Under the pieces are notes generated by a model, which saw nothing but the letters and a program-made list of their open reading frames with translations, was not told the origin of the DNA and ran no database searches. The position numbers and the translations under genes were made by a program. DNA of 64,000 nucleotides from Polynucleobacter sp. es-MAR-4. GTDB lineage: Bacteria; Pseudomonadota; Gammaproteobacteria; Burkholderiales; Burkholderiaceae. The stretch is from positions 372,001 through 436,000 of the forward strand of contig NZ_JACVPF010000001.1 of the NCBI RefSeq assembly GCF_018882055.1, in the 5' to 3' direction. The first letter of the stretch is position 1. Each line of letters begins with the position of its first letter. This document shows positions 37,685 through 46,564 of this stretch, in pieces.

Positions 37685-38662
37685 TCATTTGGACTTGGGC
37701 AATAACTCTACAAGAGCGTGCTTCAAGGTTTGCCATTGCTGAACAAATACATTATGAGAAACAGTTAAGCCCCTCACCCCAGTTGGATAAACATCTTTTG
37801 GGAAAATAGCTGTATTGAATAACATATCCCACCAGGGAAACAGTACACCAAAATTGCAGCCGCCCAATACCCCTGGCTTACCTTTTGCTTCATGACCATA
37901 GCCTACTGCATGATGCATGCGGTGATACATCGGCGAGACTAATACATACTTAAATGGTCCTAGGTTGACTTTGATGTTGGCATGTTGCCAGCTCTGTATT
38001 AATTGACTAAAGACGACCAGCAAAATAAATTGGCTAGGCGAAACGCCAAACAATAAGGCGAAGAAAGCAAAAACTACAGCATGCATGATGTCATCAAGAA
38101 TATGATTGCGATCGTCTGACCAAGCCGTCATTACGGTTTGACTGTGATGCAAAGCATGGAGTTGCCACCACCAATGAATCGTATGTGAAGCGCGGTGATA
38201 TAAATACTCCACAAAATCCAGCAAGACAAAGTAGATAAAGAAGCTAACCAATGGGATAGCCGTAATTGGGGGCCACCAAGATTCCACATTCATTCTTGCG
38301 AAACGAAAGTCATGAAGAACTGAATCAATCTCAAAAAAGAATCCGGAGAGTGCAATAAAGATTAGGCCGTGAAAAATGCCTAGGCGATGAAAAAGTGTGT
38401 AAAACACATCGGCTTTGCTTGATTGCGCAAACTGATCTTGAGGTTCTGCAGGAGCTAACCTTTCCCATGTGCGCAGCACAATCACGATGAGTAATATTTG
38501 AATGCACCCAAACAGGAACCAATCAATACCGTCAAAGACATCTTCAGCCAAAGCCATTAAATCAAACTGATAGAGAATGGGGCCGGCCACATGGGCAAAC
38601 AAGAACTCTTGAGTGCTAGCGTAGGCTGCGGAGATGGCGGATGTCAAAGGACTGGAATCCAT
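37685..38662 (-). CDS. Sterol desaturase / fatty acid hydroxylase superfamily membrane protein
   Basis: 325 residues with four or more membrane helices. The diiron histidine boxes are visible: 'YHRASHTIHWWWQLHALHHSQ' (HxxxH and HxxHH) and 'MYHRMHHAVGYGHEAKG' (HxxHH). This family uses a non-haem diiron centre to hydroxylate or desaturate lipids, carotenoids or hopanoids. The substrate here is unknown. It lies between a NodB-like deacetylase gene and EI24 on the same strand with short gaps (15 and 30 bp), suggesting one envelope-related transcript. Confidence 0.88.
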   Translation of the reverse strand: MDSSPLTSAISAAYASTQEFLFAHVAGPILYQFDLMALAEDVFDGIDWFLFGCIQILLIVIVLRTWERLAPAEPQDQFAQSSKADVFYTLFHRLGIFHGLIFIALSGFFFEIDSVLHDFRFARMNVESWWPPITAIPLVSFFIYFVLLDFVEYLYHRASHTIHWWWQLHALHHSQTVMTAWSDDRNHILDDIMHAVVFAFFALLFGVSPSQFILLVVFSQLIQSWQHANIKVNLGPFKYVLVSPMYHRMHHAVGYGHEAKGKPGVLGGCNFGVLFPWWDMLFNTAIFPKDVYPTGVRGLTVSHNVFVQQWQTLKHALVELLPKSK

Positions 38663-38677
38663 ATCCTCAATTGTGAC

Positions 38678-39448
38678 TTATTTATCTTGTTTTGGCAGAG
38701 TTGCAAAACAAAAGCCACGCCCCTTTAAATTAATAATCAACTGCTCTAAAACAGCTGGTGCCCAGGGATCCTTGCGAGACCAAATACCCAAATGAGCCAT
38801 GGTGATGTCGCCATCCTGAAGTTGGCTGCTTGCTTTATCTAAAAGCATTTGATTGGGATGGGTCCGCGAGCTCAGCTCATCCCCCAGAAATCCCGCAGGA
38901 CTCCAGCCGATATGCTGATAACCGCATTGAGTCCCCATCCTAATAGAACGGGGTGAAGTTTTTCCACCGGGAGCGCGCCAGATTTTTTGAATATTGACTC
39001 CGGTAAGCTCATTAAAACGCTCATCTACGCGCCTGATCTCGCGACAGTAACTTGCTTCGGTATAGAGGCTCAGTACACCCGCCTTACTACCAAACTGTGG
39101 CTTGGCATATATTTCCCCGCTGGGACCGTCTTTGACAAAGTACAAATGGTCGTACGTATGGCTACCAAAATGATGGCCCTCTCGGACACGATCTTGCCAA
39201 TAGGATTTCCAAGAATCGTCCAAAGAGAAATCGCCTCGGCTGGTCTTTTCATTGGCCAGGAAAAAGGTAGCTTTGATTTTTTGACGATTCAAAATATCCG
39301 CAACAGTCTGTGCAACCGACATGTTGCCGGTATCAAAAGTTAAGTAAACCGTTTTTTTGCAATGGGAGTCCTGCGCAAAGCCAAGCGATGAAGATATCGC
39401 TAAGGCCAGGAATATAGTAAGCCTTGTAAATGAAGCTTTCAGTGCCAT
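38678..39448 (-). CDS. Exported polysaccharide deacetylase (NodB-like) with TFDTGN variant motif
   Basis: 256 residues: a signal peptide (1-25, cut at 'FA-QD') then a NodB homology domain. The first motif reads TFDTGN (residues 37-42): the catalytic-base Asp39 is kept, but the second Asp, usually a metal ligand, is Thr40. The second motif 'GSHTYDH' has both metal histidines (His97, His101). 'IWRAPGGKTSPR' and 'DITMAHLG' supply the later motifs. Changes at this Asp are known in PdaA-type peptidoglycan deacetylases (TFDNG). Its place in the periplasm suggests action on peptidoglycan or an exopolysaccharide; this is inferred. Confidence 0.85.
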   Translation of the reverse strand: MALKASFTRLTIFLALAISSSLGFAQDSHCKKTVYLTFDTGNMSVAQTVADILNRQKIKATFFLANEKTSRGDFSLDDSWKSYWQDRVREGHHFGSHTYDHLYFVKDGPSGEIYAKPQFGSKAGVLSLYTEASYCREIRRVDERFNELTGVNIQKIWRAPGGKTSPRSIRMGTQCGYQHIGWSPAGFLGDELSSRTHPNQMLLDKASSQLQDGDITMAHLGIWSRKDPWAPAVLEQLIINLKGRGFCFATLPKQDK

Positions 39449-39456
39449 TACCTAAA

Positions 39457-40485
39457 TTATTCCCAACCAGCGCGTGGGGTAAAGAAAACACCGTGTGGAG
39501 ATTTTCCAACCGGGATTACAGTCATCAGCTTCATTGATGGAATATCAATCACCCCAGCCTTCTTAGAAAAGCGGAATGTAACCCACAGTGTTTTTCCATC
39601 GGGGGTAATTTCCATATCATCTGGGCCCGCAGGCAAGCCAGTAATATCTCCCACCTTTTCCAGGGTCTGCATATTGATCAAGCTGATTGTTGACGCAATA
39701 CGATTGCTTACAAAGACATGCTTTTTATCACCCAAGGGGCGGAAGTTGTGAGCGCCCTTTCCGGTAATAATTCGCTTTACCTCTTTGCGATTTTTCCAAT
39801 CAATGACTTGAACATTATCTTCACCAGTAATGCCAATCAACAGGTATTGATCACCAGGCGTCATCCAGACGCCAGCAGGAACTTTGCCTGTGGTCATTTT
39901 CCAAATGACAGTCTGAGTATCCAAATCAATTGCAGCTAACTCATTAGAATCTTGCAAGGTAATAAATGCGATTTTGCTGTCCGCCGTAAAAGCAACGTGA
40001 CTTGGTGTCTTACCCAACTTAATGGACTTAGCCAACTTCAGATCCGCACCTTGAGCGTGATAGACATCCACCCTGTCCAATCGATTGCCATTTGCAACAA
40101 ACCATTTGTGATTGGGCGAATAGCCAATTTGGTATGGATCAATAATGTCAGGAATTTTTCCAGTCAATTCACCCGTGGTGGGGTTCATCAAGACAACATC
40201 ATTGCCGGCCGCATTTGCAATCAAGAGCGTCTTCTGATCTGGAGTCATCATCAAGTGATGAGGTTCCTTACCAACCGGGACAGTCTTAATCACTTTCCGA
40301 GTAGGCATATCGATCAAACTAACGGTTGCTTCACCAGAGTTCAGCACTACAGCCAATTTAGGCTCACCCTTGGGGTCAGAAGCTGCTGAAGTTTGGGCGC
40401 AGGCAATAGTCTGAAGGCCCATAACAACAAAAACAGTTAAAGCTGAAAAAGTGCCGAATTTGGCTTTAGTAATATTGGTATGCAT
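39457..40485 (-). CDS. Exported YVTN-type beta-propeller protein
   Basis: 342 residues from ATG 40485, which starts a good signal peptide (cut near 'ACA-Q'). ATG 40494 or TTG 40515 upstream are alternatives that only lengthen the n-region. The mature part is a chain of about seven blades with repeats such as 'VSLIDMPTRKVIKTVPVGKEPHHLMMTPDQKTLL', 'AAIDLDTQTVIWKMTTGKVPAGVWMTPGDQYLLI' and 'AGVIDIPSMKLMTVIPVGKSPHGVFFTP', the 40-residue YVTN motif. No catalytic residue set is apparent. Such propellers often bind partners or surface polymers. It precedes the NodB-like gene by 8 bp, so a joint envelope role is possible. Confidence 0.87.
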   Translation of the reverse strand: MHTNITKAKFGTFSALTVFVVMGLQTIACAQTSAASDPKGEPKLAVVLNSGEATVSLIDMPTRKVIKTVPVGKEPHHLMMTPDQKTLLIANAAGNDVVLMNPTTGELTGKIPDIIDPYQIGYSPNHKWFVANGNRLDRVDVYHAQGADLKLAKSIKLGKTPSHVAFTADSKIAFITLQDSNELAAIDLDTQTVIWKMTTGKVPAGVWMTPGDQYLLIGITGEDNVQVIDWKNRKEVKRIITGKGAHNFRPLGDKKHVFVSNRIASTISLINMQTLEKVGDITGLPAGPDDMEITPDGKTLWVTFRFSKKAGVIDIPSMKLMTVIPVGKSPHGVFFTPRAGWE

Positions 40486-40545
40486 AGCTGACATTGTAAG
40501 CATTTGATGCTTCAAGCCAAGCCCTTGACGTTTGCAGCATTTGAC

Positions 40546-43500
40546 CTAGCGCAAGCTGGCCAATACCTTTTCTAGGCGCTTTAGAGACATTGGGGTTGGG
40601 GTCTTCAGTTCTTGGGCATATAAAGCCACCCTCAACTCTTCAAGCTGCCAACGGAAATCCACTAGCGCCTGATCATCCGCCATCGCGTAAGTCGCAGATC
40701 CCCGGCTGCCTTGAACCAACTTTTGCCATGGGCGCGCAACGGACTCCCAGTCTTTTTGACACTGGGCATCTCGGGCGGGGTTAGCGCGCAATTTATCAAT
40801 TCTCATGGCAATAGCCTTGAGATAGCGCGGAAAATGCACTAACTGACTGTATGGGGTATCCGAAACAAACTTAGCGAATATCAAGCCTTGAACTTGCGTC
40901 TGAATATCTGTGTAAGCATTGGCCGAGGCAGCCTTTGCCTGAGCCAACTTCTTTTGAAGGTCTGCATGGGCCTGTAAAGCCGCCAAGGCATGTTTTGAAA
41001 TCTCCTGGGCAATCAGCGCCAAGCGTGGCTTACCGGCTTGCAAGCGCTCAGCAAATTGCTCCGCATTGACGGGCAGTGGATCGTTCATAAAAGCTCGCTC
41101 CAAAGCAAGATTGAGGATTTGCTCAATCAAACCATCTACCGAACCTACGTTAATAAACAGTAGACCAAGCTCCCGAATTCCAGGGAGTTGTTTTTGTAGT
41201 GCTTTAAGTGTGTCTTTATTCGATAAAGCGAAAAGTCTTCGCAATCCTTGCCAGTGATATTTCCTAGCCTCGAGTAAATCATCAAAAACCTTGAGATCAC
41301 ATGACTCAGTTCGATCCACCAATGCAGGGTAACCAAATAAGGTGCGATTCCCCTTTTGAATCTCCAGCGTTTCAGGTAACTCACCAAAGTCCCAGCTCCG
41401 GTAACCGCCCTGGTCGACATTTTTTATTGCAGAGGTATTAGCAGTCTGACTTGTTTTAGCGCTTGTATTTTGAGTGCTTACTGATGCATCGGCACCAAGC
41501 TCTTCTTTAACCGCTTGCTGGGCAATCGCCTGAAATGCTGTTCGAGCTGTTTCTCCGTATTCAGAACGCAATCGAGATAAATTACGCTCCAACTCAAGTT
41601 GGCGTCCATGCTCATCCACCAAGCGGAAATTCATAGTGGAATGTAAAGGCAGCGATTCTGGTCTGAAATCCGTACGCTTAATTTCCAAACCACGCTCTTT
41701 ACGAATATCTGTAATCAAGCTATCTAAGAAGTCACCTACACCAAACTGCTTTTCTGCAAGCATGCGCTCCAGAAATGATTTTGCATACTCAGGCAACGGA
41801 ACACAGTGACGACGTAACTTCTGTGGAAGTGATTTAAGCAGCAGGTGTATTTTTTCTTCGCACATGCCTGGTACCAGCCACTCACAACGGCGGCCATCTA
41901 CCTGATTCAATAGCGTCAAGGGAACAACAAGAGTGACTCCATCTTTAGGGCTGCCTGGTTCAAAGTGATACGTCAAACTGAGCTCAGTTCCCCCAACAAT
42001 CATCTTTTTGGGATAACGATCAACCGTAATACCGGCAGCTTCATGACGCATTAAGTCTGCTTTAGCTAAGCGCAAGAGCTTGTCGGCAACCTCTTCGTCA
42101 GTAACATCACTCTTGGCCGTCTTTTTTAGCCAGGCTTGCATTCCCTCTCGACTGAGAACATCCTTTGGAATGCGCGAATCATAAAAGGCAAACAATAGAT
42201 CGTCATCGACTAAGACATCTGGGCGACGTGAGCGATGCTCTAAAGCCTCGATCTCTTTAATCAGCCTGTGGTTATGCCAGAAAAATTCAAAACTACCCGG
42301 GTATTTCTTTCTAGCATCGGCTTCGGTCTCGCGCATTAATGCTGGGGTATCCATGCGCCCAAACATTTCTTCTTGAACCAAGGCTTGCCGAATAAATAAC
42401 TCGCGAGCCTCTTCTGGGTTATGAGCCTCATAACGCACTCGACGGCCGTGATAGATCGGCAAACCATACAAGGTGCCGCGCTCAAAGGCCATCACCTCGC
42501 CTTGACGACTATCCCAAAAAGGATCGCTCAGAGATTTAATGAGTCGGTGAGCTGCTACCTTCTCAACCCACTGTGGCTCAATCTTGGCAATCGTACGGGC
42601 ATACATGCGATTGGTCTCTTGAAGTTCGCCTGCCAAAATCCAAGCACCAGCCTTCTTACCAATGGTTGAGCCAGGCCAAATAAATGGACGAATTCCGCGA
42701 GCGCCAATATAGCCACCCGTCTTACTTCCTCGCTCTTGGGATTTTTCATCCTCCTCTTTTTTGGCAACATAACCTAATAATCCGGTCAGTAAAGAGAGGT
42801 GAACTTGCTCATAAGTAGCCGCCGAGGGGTTTTCTTTCCAGCCCTTTTCGCCCAGCATCGTATGTAGCTGCCCATGAACATCGCGCCATTCTCGTAAACG
42901 TCTTGGAGATAAAAATTTACTACGGCACAAATTTTCTAATTGGCGGTTGCTGTGCTTGTGCTGTAAGGCATCTTGATACCAATCCCAGAGCTTGACGAAA
43001 CTGAGGAACTCAGAACGCTCATCCGCAAACTGCAAATGAGCTTGATCGGCGGCGGCAGCCTGATCCATGGGTCGATCGCGCGGATCTTGTGTAGCTAAAG
43101 CAGAGGCAATAATGGTGACTTCACGAAGCGCGTTTTGCTCTTTGGCAGCCAAGAGCATGCGTCCAATTCGGGGGTCTAGCGGAAGATCCGCCAATTGCTT
43201 ACCCGTAGGGGTTAGCTTGAAGCTGCTATTGATATCTTTGCTATCGCCTGCAGAATCTTCGTCATAAACAATGGCACCCAGCTCATCTAGCAATTGCACA
43301 CCATCGGCAATTGCTCGGCCCAGAGGTTTATCAATGAACGGGAATTCTTGAATGCGGGGTAAGCGCAAAGAACTCATACGAAGTAATACTGCCGCTAACG
43401 AGCTACGCAGAATTTCTGGATCAGTAAATTTGGGTCGATTTAAATAATCTTGCTCGCTATAAAGACGAATACAGATGCCATCCGATACACGACCGCAACG

Positions 43501-44628
43501 ACCCGCCCTTTGATTGGCTGCCGCCTGAGATATCGGCTCAATTTGAAGTTGCTCTACTTTATTGCGATAGGAATAGCGTTTCACGCGCGCTAAACCACTA
43601 TCGACTACATAACGAATATTAGGAACGGTTAATGAGGTCTCCGCAACGTTGGTAGTCAAAATAATGCGTCGACCGTTACCGGGATTGAATACACGCTCTT
43701 GCTCTGCAACAGATTGGCGAGCAAACAGACTTAATATCTCAGGATGAAAACGTTGCTGAAGGACGTGATCTTTGCGTAACGCTTCAGCACAATCTCTGAT
43801 CTCTCGCTCGCCCGGTAGGAATACCAAGACATCGCCAGCGCCTGAAGCACCCTCTCGCCAGACATTGGCAATGGCCTCTGCCACTGCATCCGGAATTTCT
43901 TTAGCTTCTTTGGACTCTTTCTTTCCATCTGGCTTAGCATCGGGCTCTAGTGGCTCATAACGCTGCTCCACCGGGAAAAGTCGACCACTCACCTCAATAA
44001 CGGGTGCAGATTTACCATTCAAGGTGAAATGATCTGAGAAACGCTTAGCGTCGATAGTTGCCGAGGTGATGATTAGCTTGAGATCGGGGCGCTTAGGCAA
44101 CAACTGGCGCAGATAACCCAATAGAAAATCAATATTAAGACTACGCTCATGAGCCTCATCGATGATGAGGGTGTCATAGGCACGAAGCTGAGGATCCCTC
44201 TGGGTCTCGGCTAGCAGGATTCCATCAGTCATTAACTTGATAGAGGCGCCTTGACTAGTCTTATCGGCAAAGCGCACTTGATAACCCACATCCTGGCCAA
44301 TGGGTGTACCCAGCTCCTGGGCTATGCGCTTCGCTGTGGCCGTTGCAGCGATTCGGCGAGGCTGTGTATGCCCAATCAGCCGGCCGCCGTTGATGGTGCC
44401 TCTGCCAAGGTCCAAACAGATCTTCGGTAATTGGGTTGTTTTGCCTGACCCGGTCTCACCACAGACGATCACCACCTGATGTGAGCTCAAGGCATCTTTA
44501 ATGATTTGGCGCTGGCCTGAAACCGGCAACTCCTCCGGAAAGCGAATTTCTAGCCTTCGTGAGGTGTTGGAAGCAGGCACAGTCGCAGGGCTTGCTTTGG
44601 GTTTTTGTTGGTTTATAGGCTCTTGCAC
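40546..44628 (-). CDS. hrpA: ATP-dependent RNA helicase HrpA (DEAH box)
   Basis: 1360 residues, close to E. coli HrpA (1300). Motif I is 'GETGSGKTTQLPK', motif II DEAH in 'IIDEAHERSLNIDFLLGYLR', motif III 'ITSATIDA', then 'TNVAETSLTVPNIRYVVDSGLARVKRY' and 'QRAGRCGR'. The helicase-associated and OB-like regions follow, then the long HrpA C-terminal domain ('FAFYDSRIP', 'VVPLTLLNQVDGRRCEWLVPG'). HrpA resolves stalled ribosomes and processes mRNA. The start is GTG 44628, with no clear ribosome-binding site. The argA ATG is only 17 bp away on the other strand. Confidence 0.95.
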   Translation of the reverse strand: MQEPINQQKPKASPATVPASNTSRRLEIRFPEELPVSGQRQIIKDALSSHQVVIVCGETGSGKTTQLPKICLDLGRGTINGGRLIGHTQPRRIAATATAKRIAQELGTPIGQDVGYQVRFADKTSQGASIKLMTDGILLAETQRDPQLRAYDTLIIDEAHERSLNIDFLLGYLRQLLPKRPDLKLIITSATIDAKRFSDHFTLNGKSAPVIEVSGRLFPVEQRYEPLEPDAKPDGKKESKEAKEIPDAVAEAIANVWREGASGAGDVLVFLPGEREIRDCAEALRKDHVLQQRFHPEILSLFARQSVAEQERVFNPGNGRRIILTTNVAETSLTVPNIRYVVDSGLARVKRYSYRNKVEQLQIEPISQAAANQRAGRCGRVSDGICIRLYSEQDYLNRPKFTDPEILRSSLAAVLLRMSSLRLPRIQEFPFIDKPLGRAIADGVQLLDELGAIVYDEDSAGDSKDINSSFKLTPTGKQLADLPLDPRIGRMLLAAKEQNALREVTIIASALATQDPRDRPMDQAAAADQAHLQFADERSEFLSFVKLWDWYQDALQHKHSNRQLENLCRSKFLSPRRLREWRDVHGQLHTMLGEKGWKENPSAATYEQVHLSLLTGLLGYVAKKEEDEKSQERGSKTGGYIGARGIRPFIWPGSTIGKKAGAWILAGELQETNRMYARTIAKIEPQWVEKVAAHRLIKSLSDPFWDSRQGEVMAFERGTLYGLPIYHGRRVRYEAHNPEEARELFIRQALVQEEMFGRMDTPALMRETEADARKKYPGSFEFFWHNHRLIKEIEALEHRSRRPDVLVDDDLLFAFYDSRIPKDVLSREGMQAWLKKTAKSDVTDEEVADKLLRLAKADLMRHEAAGITVDRYPKKMIVGGTELSLTYHFEPGSPKDGVTLVVPLTLLNQVDGRRCEWLVPGMCEEKIHLLLKSLPQKLRRHCVPLPEYAKSFLERMLAEKQFGVGDFLDSLITDIRKERGLEIKRTDFRPESLPLHSTMNFRLVDEHGRQLELERNLSRLRSEYGETARTAFQAIAQQAVKEELGADASVSTQNTSAKTSQTANTSAIKNVDQGGYRSWDFGELPETLEIQKGNRTLFGYPALVDRTESCDLKVFDDLLEARKYHWQGLRRLFALSNKDTLKALQKQLPGIRELGLLFINVGSVDGLIEQILNLALERAFMNDPLPVNAEQFAERLQAGKPRLALIAQEISKHALAALQAHADLQKKLAQAKAASANAYTDIQTQVQGLIFAKFVSDTPYSQLVHFPRYLKAIAMRIDKLRANPARDAQCQKDWESVARPWQKLVQGSRGSATYAMADDQALVDFRWQLEELRVALYAQELKTPTPMSLKRLEKVLASLR

Positions 44629-44636
44629 CCTATAAT
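44608..44636 (+). promoter_or_regulatory. Predicted promoter of argA, inside the hrpA start region
   Basis: TTGGTT (44608-44613), a 17-bp spacer and a perfect TATAAT (44631-44636). The start is predicted near 44643, three bases before the argA ATG. The -35 lies within hrpA codons, and there is no ribosome-binding site. Confidence 0.6.
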
Positions 44637-44645
44637 TTTCTCACT

Positions 44646-46010
44646 ATGCCAACAAATGCACCAAACCCCGGCTCAAACGCCGAAGAATCAAGCTCCAACT
44701 TTCCTTTTGTAGGATGGCTGCGTGATGTTGCGCCCTATATTCATAGCTTTCGCGAAAAGACCTTTGTTATCGCTTTTGCTGGTGAGTTGGCTCAAGAAAT
44801 TGGCCTTGAGAATCTGATTGAAGATATTGCCATGTTGCATGCCATGGGTATGCGCATTGTTTTGGTTCACGGTATCCGCCCTCAGATCGAAGAACAGTTA
44901 ACGCTCCGCAATATTAAAAGTCAGTTCGGCAAGAGCTCCATGCACAGCTACCGTATTACTGATGCTGCAGCCCTGGAATGCGTCAAAGAAGCTGCCGGTG
45001 AATTGCGCCTCGATATCGAAGCAGCGTTTAGCCGTGGATTACCGAATACTCCGATGGCGGGCTCACGCATCTCAGTGATCTCGGGCAACTTTATTACCGC
45101 TATGCCTGTGGGCGTAGTCGAGGGAATTGATTACATTCACACCGGCTTGGTACGCAAAGTAGACTCGACTTCTATCAAGCTCTCATTGGATAGTAATAAG
45201 ATTGTGTTGCTCTCACCCTTAGGCTTCTCGCCTACTGGTCAAGCATTTAATCTGGCATTTGAAGATGTGGCCGCATCCACTGCTGCTGCGCTTAAAGCGG
45301 ATAAGTTGATTTTCTTAAGCCCATATGCTGGCCTGAAGGATGAAGAAGGCGATTACATTACCGAGCTATCAATGCCACAACTACAAGAATACGTAGCCCA
45401 ACATCCTGAGCTCGATCTTGGAATGAAGAGTTTGCTGAATATTTCTGGCAGAGCCATTCGTGCTGGCGTGAGCCGCGTACATTTCTTGCCTTGCAATCAA
45501 GATGGCGCCCTCTTGGAGGAGCTCTTTACCCATGATGGTATCGGCATGATGCTAGCTTCATCTGATATTGAAAATTTACGTGAAGCAAATCAAGATGATG
45601 TCGGCGGCATTCTGCAGTTGACTAGCCCGCTTGAAGAAGAAGGTATTTTGGCTGCCCGCGGTCAAGACGTGATTGAGCGTGACATTCAGCGTTTCTCTGT
45701 TATTGAGCATGATCGCGTTCTCTTCGGCTGTGCTGCCCTATTCCCATTCCCCAATGGCGTGGGCGAGCTTGCTTGCCTCGCGGTTGACCCTGATGTTCAA
45801 GGCTCCGGTGACGGGGAGCGCTTACTCAAGCGCGTAGAAATGCGTGCGAAACGTGAGGGCATTAAAAAGCTTTTCGTTTTAACAACGAGGACAGAGCATT
45901 GGTTTTTAAAGCGTGGCTTTAAGCGTGCCTCTGTAGATGATCTGCCTGAAGAAAGAAAGCAGATCTATAACTGGGATCGTAAATCCATGGTTCTCACCAA
46001 AGACCTCTAA
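44646..46010 (+). CDS. argA: N-acetylglutamate synthase (amino-acid N-acetyltransferase)
   Basis: 454 residues in two domains. The N-terminal acetylglutamate-kinase-like domain ('FREKTFVIAFAGELAQEIGLENLIEDIAMLHAMGMRIVLVHGIRPQIEEQL', 'GLVRKVDSTSIKLSLDSNKIVLLSPLGFSPTGQAFNL') binds the arginine effector. The C-terminal GNAT domain ('LACLAVDPDVQGSGDGERLLKRVEMRAKREG', 'TTRTEHWFLKRGF') performs acetyl transfer from acetyl-CoA to glutamate, the first step of arginine synthesis. It is divergent from hrpA. The TATAAT box ends nine bases before the ATG, so translation probably begins on a leaderless or nearly leaderless mRNA. Confidence 0.96.
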   Translation: MPTNAPNPGSNAEESSSNFPFVGWLRDVAPYIHSFREKTFVIAFAGELAQEIGLENLIEDIAMLHAMGMRIVLVHGIRPQIEEQLTLRNIKSQFGKSSMHSYRITDAAALECVKEAAGELRLDIEAAFSRGLPNTPMAGSRISVISGNFITAMPVGVVEGIDYIHTGLVRKVDSTSIKLSLDSNKIVLLSPLGFSPTGQAFNLAFEDVAASTAAALKADKLIFLSPYAGLKDEEGDYITELSMPQLQEYVAQHPELDLGMKSLLNISGRAIRAGVSRVHFLPCNQDGALLEELFTHDGIGMMLASSDIENLREANQDDVGGILQLTSPLEEEGILAARGQDVIERDIQRFSVIEHDRVLFGCAALFPFPNGVGELACLAVDPDVQGSGDGERLLKRVEMRAKREGIKKLFVLTTRTEHWFLKRGFKRASVDDLPEERKQIYNWDRKSMVLTKDL

Positions 46011-46069
46011 GTTTCAATAGTTATTTTTTCATTGTTTATTTAGTACACCGTATTTGAAAGGCATTACAA

Positions 46070-46342
46070 ATGGCACGCATGGTTCAATGCATCAAACTCA
46101 ATAAAGAAGCAGAAGGCATGGACTTTGCTCCACTGCCAGGCGAGCTAGGCAAGAAGATTTGGAATCAAGTTTCTAAAGAGGCTTGGGCAGCTTGGTTGAA
46201 GCAGCAAACGATGTTGATTAATGAGAATCGCCTCAATATGGCTGACCCTCGCGCTCGCCAGTACCTACTCAAGCAGGTTGAGAAGTACTTCTTTGAGGGC
46301 GGCGCAGACATGGCTCAGGGCTATGTACCGCCAGCTGAATAA
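46070..46342 (+). CDS. yggX: Fe(2+)-trafficking / oxidative damage protection protein (YggX)
   Basis: 90 residues, the exact family size. The start '[43 protein letters not shown]' and '[21 protein letters not shown]' are family hallmarks, with the conserved Cys7. YggX protects iron-sulphur clusters from oxidative damage and is thought to chaperone labile iron. A GAAAGG lies before the ATG. It is followed by a 222-bp gap that holds a candidate small RNA. Confidence 0.96.
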   Translation: MARMVQCIKLNKEAEGMDFAPLPGELGKKIWNQVSKEAWAAWLKQQTMLINENRLNMADPRARQYLLKQVEKYFFEGGADMAQGYVPPAE

Positions 46343-46359
46343 TTATTTTTGAGTATCGC

Positions 46360-46388
46360 TTGACGAGTTAAATCCAGAGGAATAGGAT
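46360..46388 (+). promoter_or_regulatory. Predicted sigma-70 promoter for the candidate small RNA
   Basis: TTGACG (46360-46365), 17 bp, TAGGAT (46383-46388). The -35 matches 5 of 6 bases and the -10 matches 4 of 6, with optimal spacing. It starts 18 bp after the yggX stop codon and no protein gene follows on this strand until tal. Confidence 0.55.
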
Positions 46389-46394
46389 TGAATC

Positions 46395-46561
46395 GTAGTC
46401 AGTCAGATCCTGTGATTGGCCACATTGGCGAAAGCCATTACTCGTAAGCATATCTATGTGCTTATGGGCATTGGGAACTAAATCTCTTCCCCTTGCCTGC
46501 GCCATGAAGAATCATGGCAAACAAACCCGATGGATCAGCTTTCTGCACCGTCGGGTTTTTT
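46395..46561 (+). ncRNA. Candidate structured small RNA, about 167 nt, family not recognised
   Basis: The gap between yggX and the convergent rpiA holds a promoter, three inverted repeats and a terminator in order. The repeats are TGGC-GAAA-GCCA (46426-46437, a GNRA tetraloop hairpin), TAAGCA...TGCTTA (46445-46464, extendable outward with CCA/TGG pairs to 46481), and GCCATGA-AGAA-TCATGGC (46501-46518, seven perfect pairs). The predicted RNA runs from about 46395 to the terminator T-run. The length resembles 6S RNA, but the 6S signature could not be found, and tmRNA, RNase P and SRP RNA motifs are also absent. No function is proposed. Confidence 0.5.
46524..46561. terminator. Strong terminator between the candidate small RNA and rpiA
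   Basis: AACCCGATGG (46524-46533) pairs with CCGTCGGGTT (46548-46557) with one G-T pair, and a run of six T follows. The rpiA stop codon is at 46565, so on the minus strand the same hairpin, followed by TTTGTTT, can end the rpiA message. Confidence 0.9.
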
Positions 46562-46564
46562 AAT

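Noticed and set aside
41145-41420. A 91-codon minus-strand frame within hrpA, out of frame
   Set aside because: Overlaps the conserved HrpA C-terminal domain in another frame with no independent start signals.
46395-46561. Identification of the candidate RNA as 6S RNA
   Set aside because: Length and a promoter fit, but the paired CCUUGAACC-type signature and a long closing stem are not found; kept as unknown.
46456-46563. A 35-codon frame inside the candidate small RNA (with an internal 19-codon version)
   Set aside because: No ribosome-binding site precedes either ATG and the frame runs through the terminator stem; it is probably chance.
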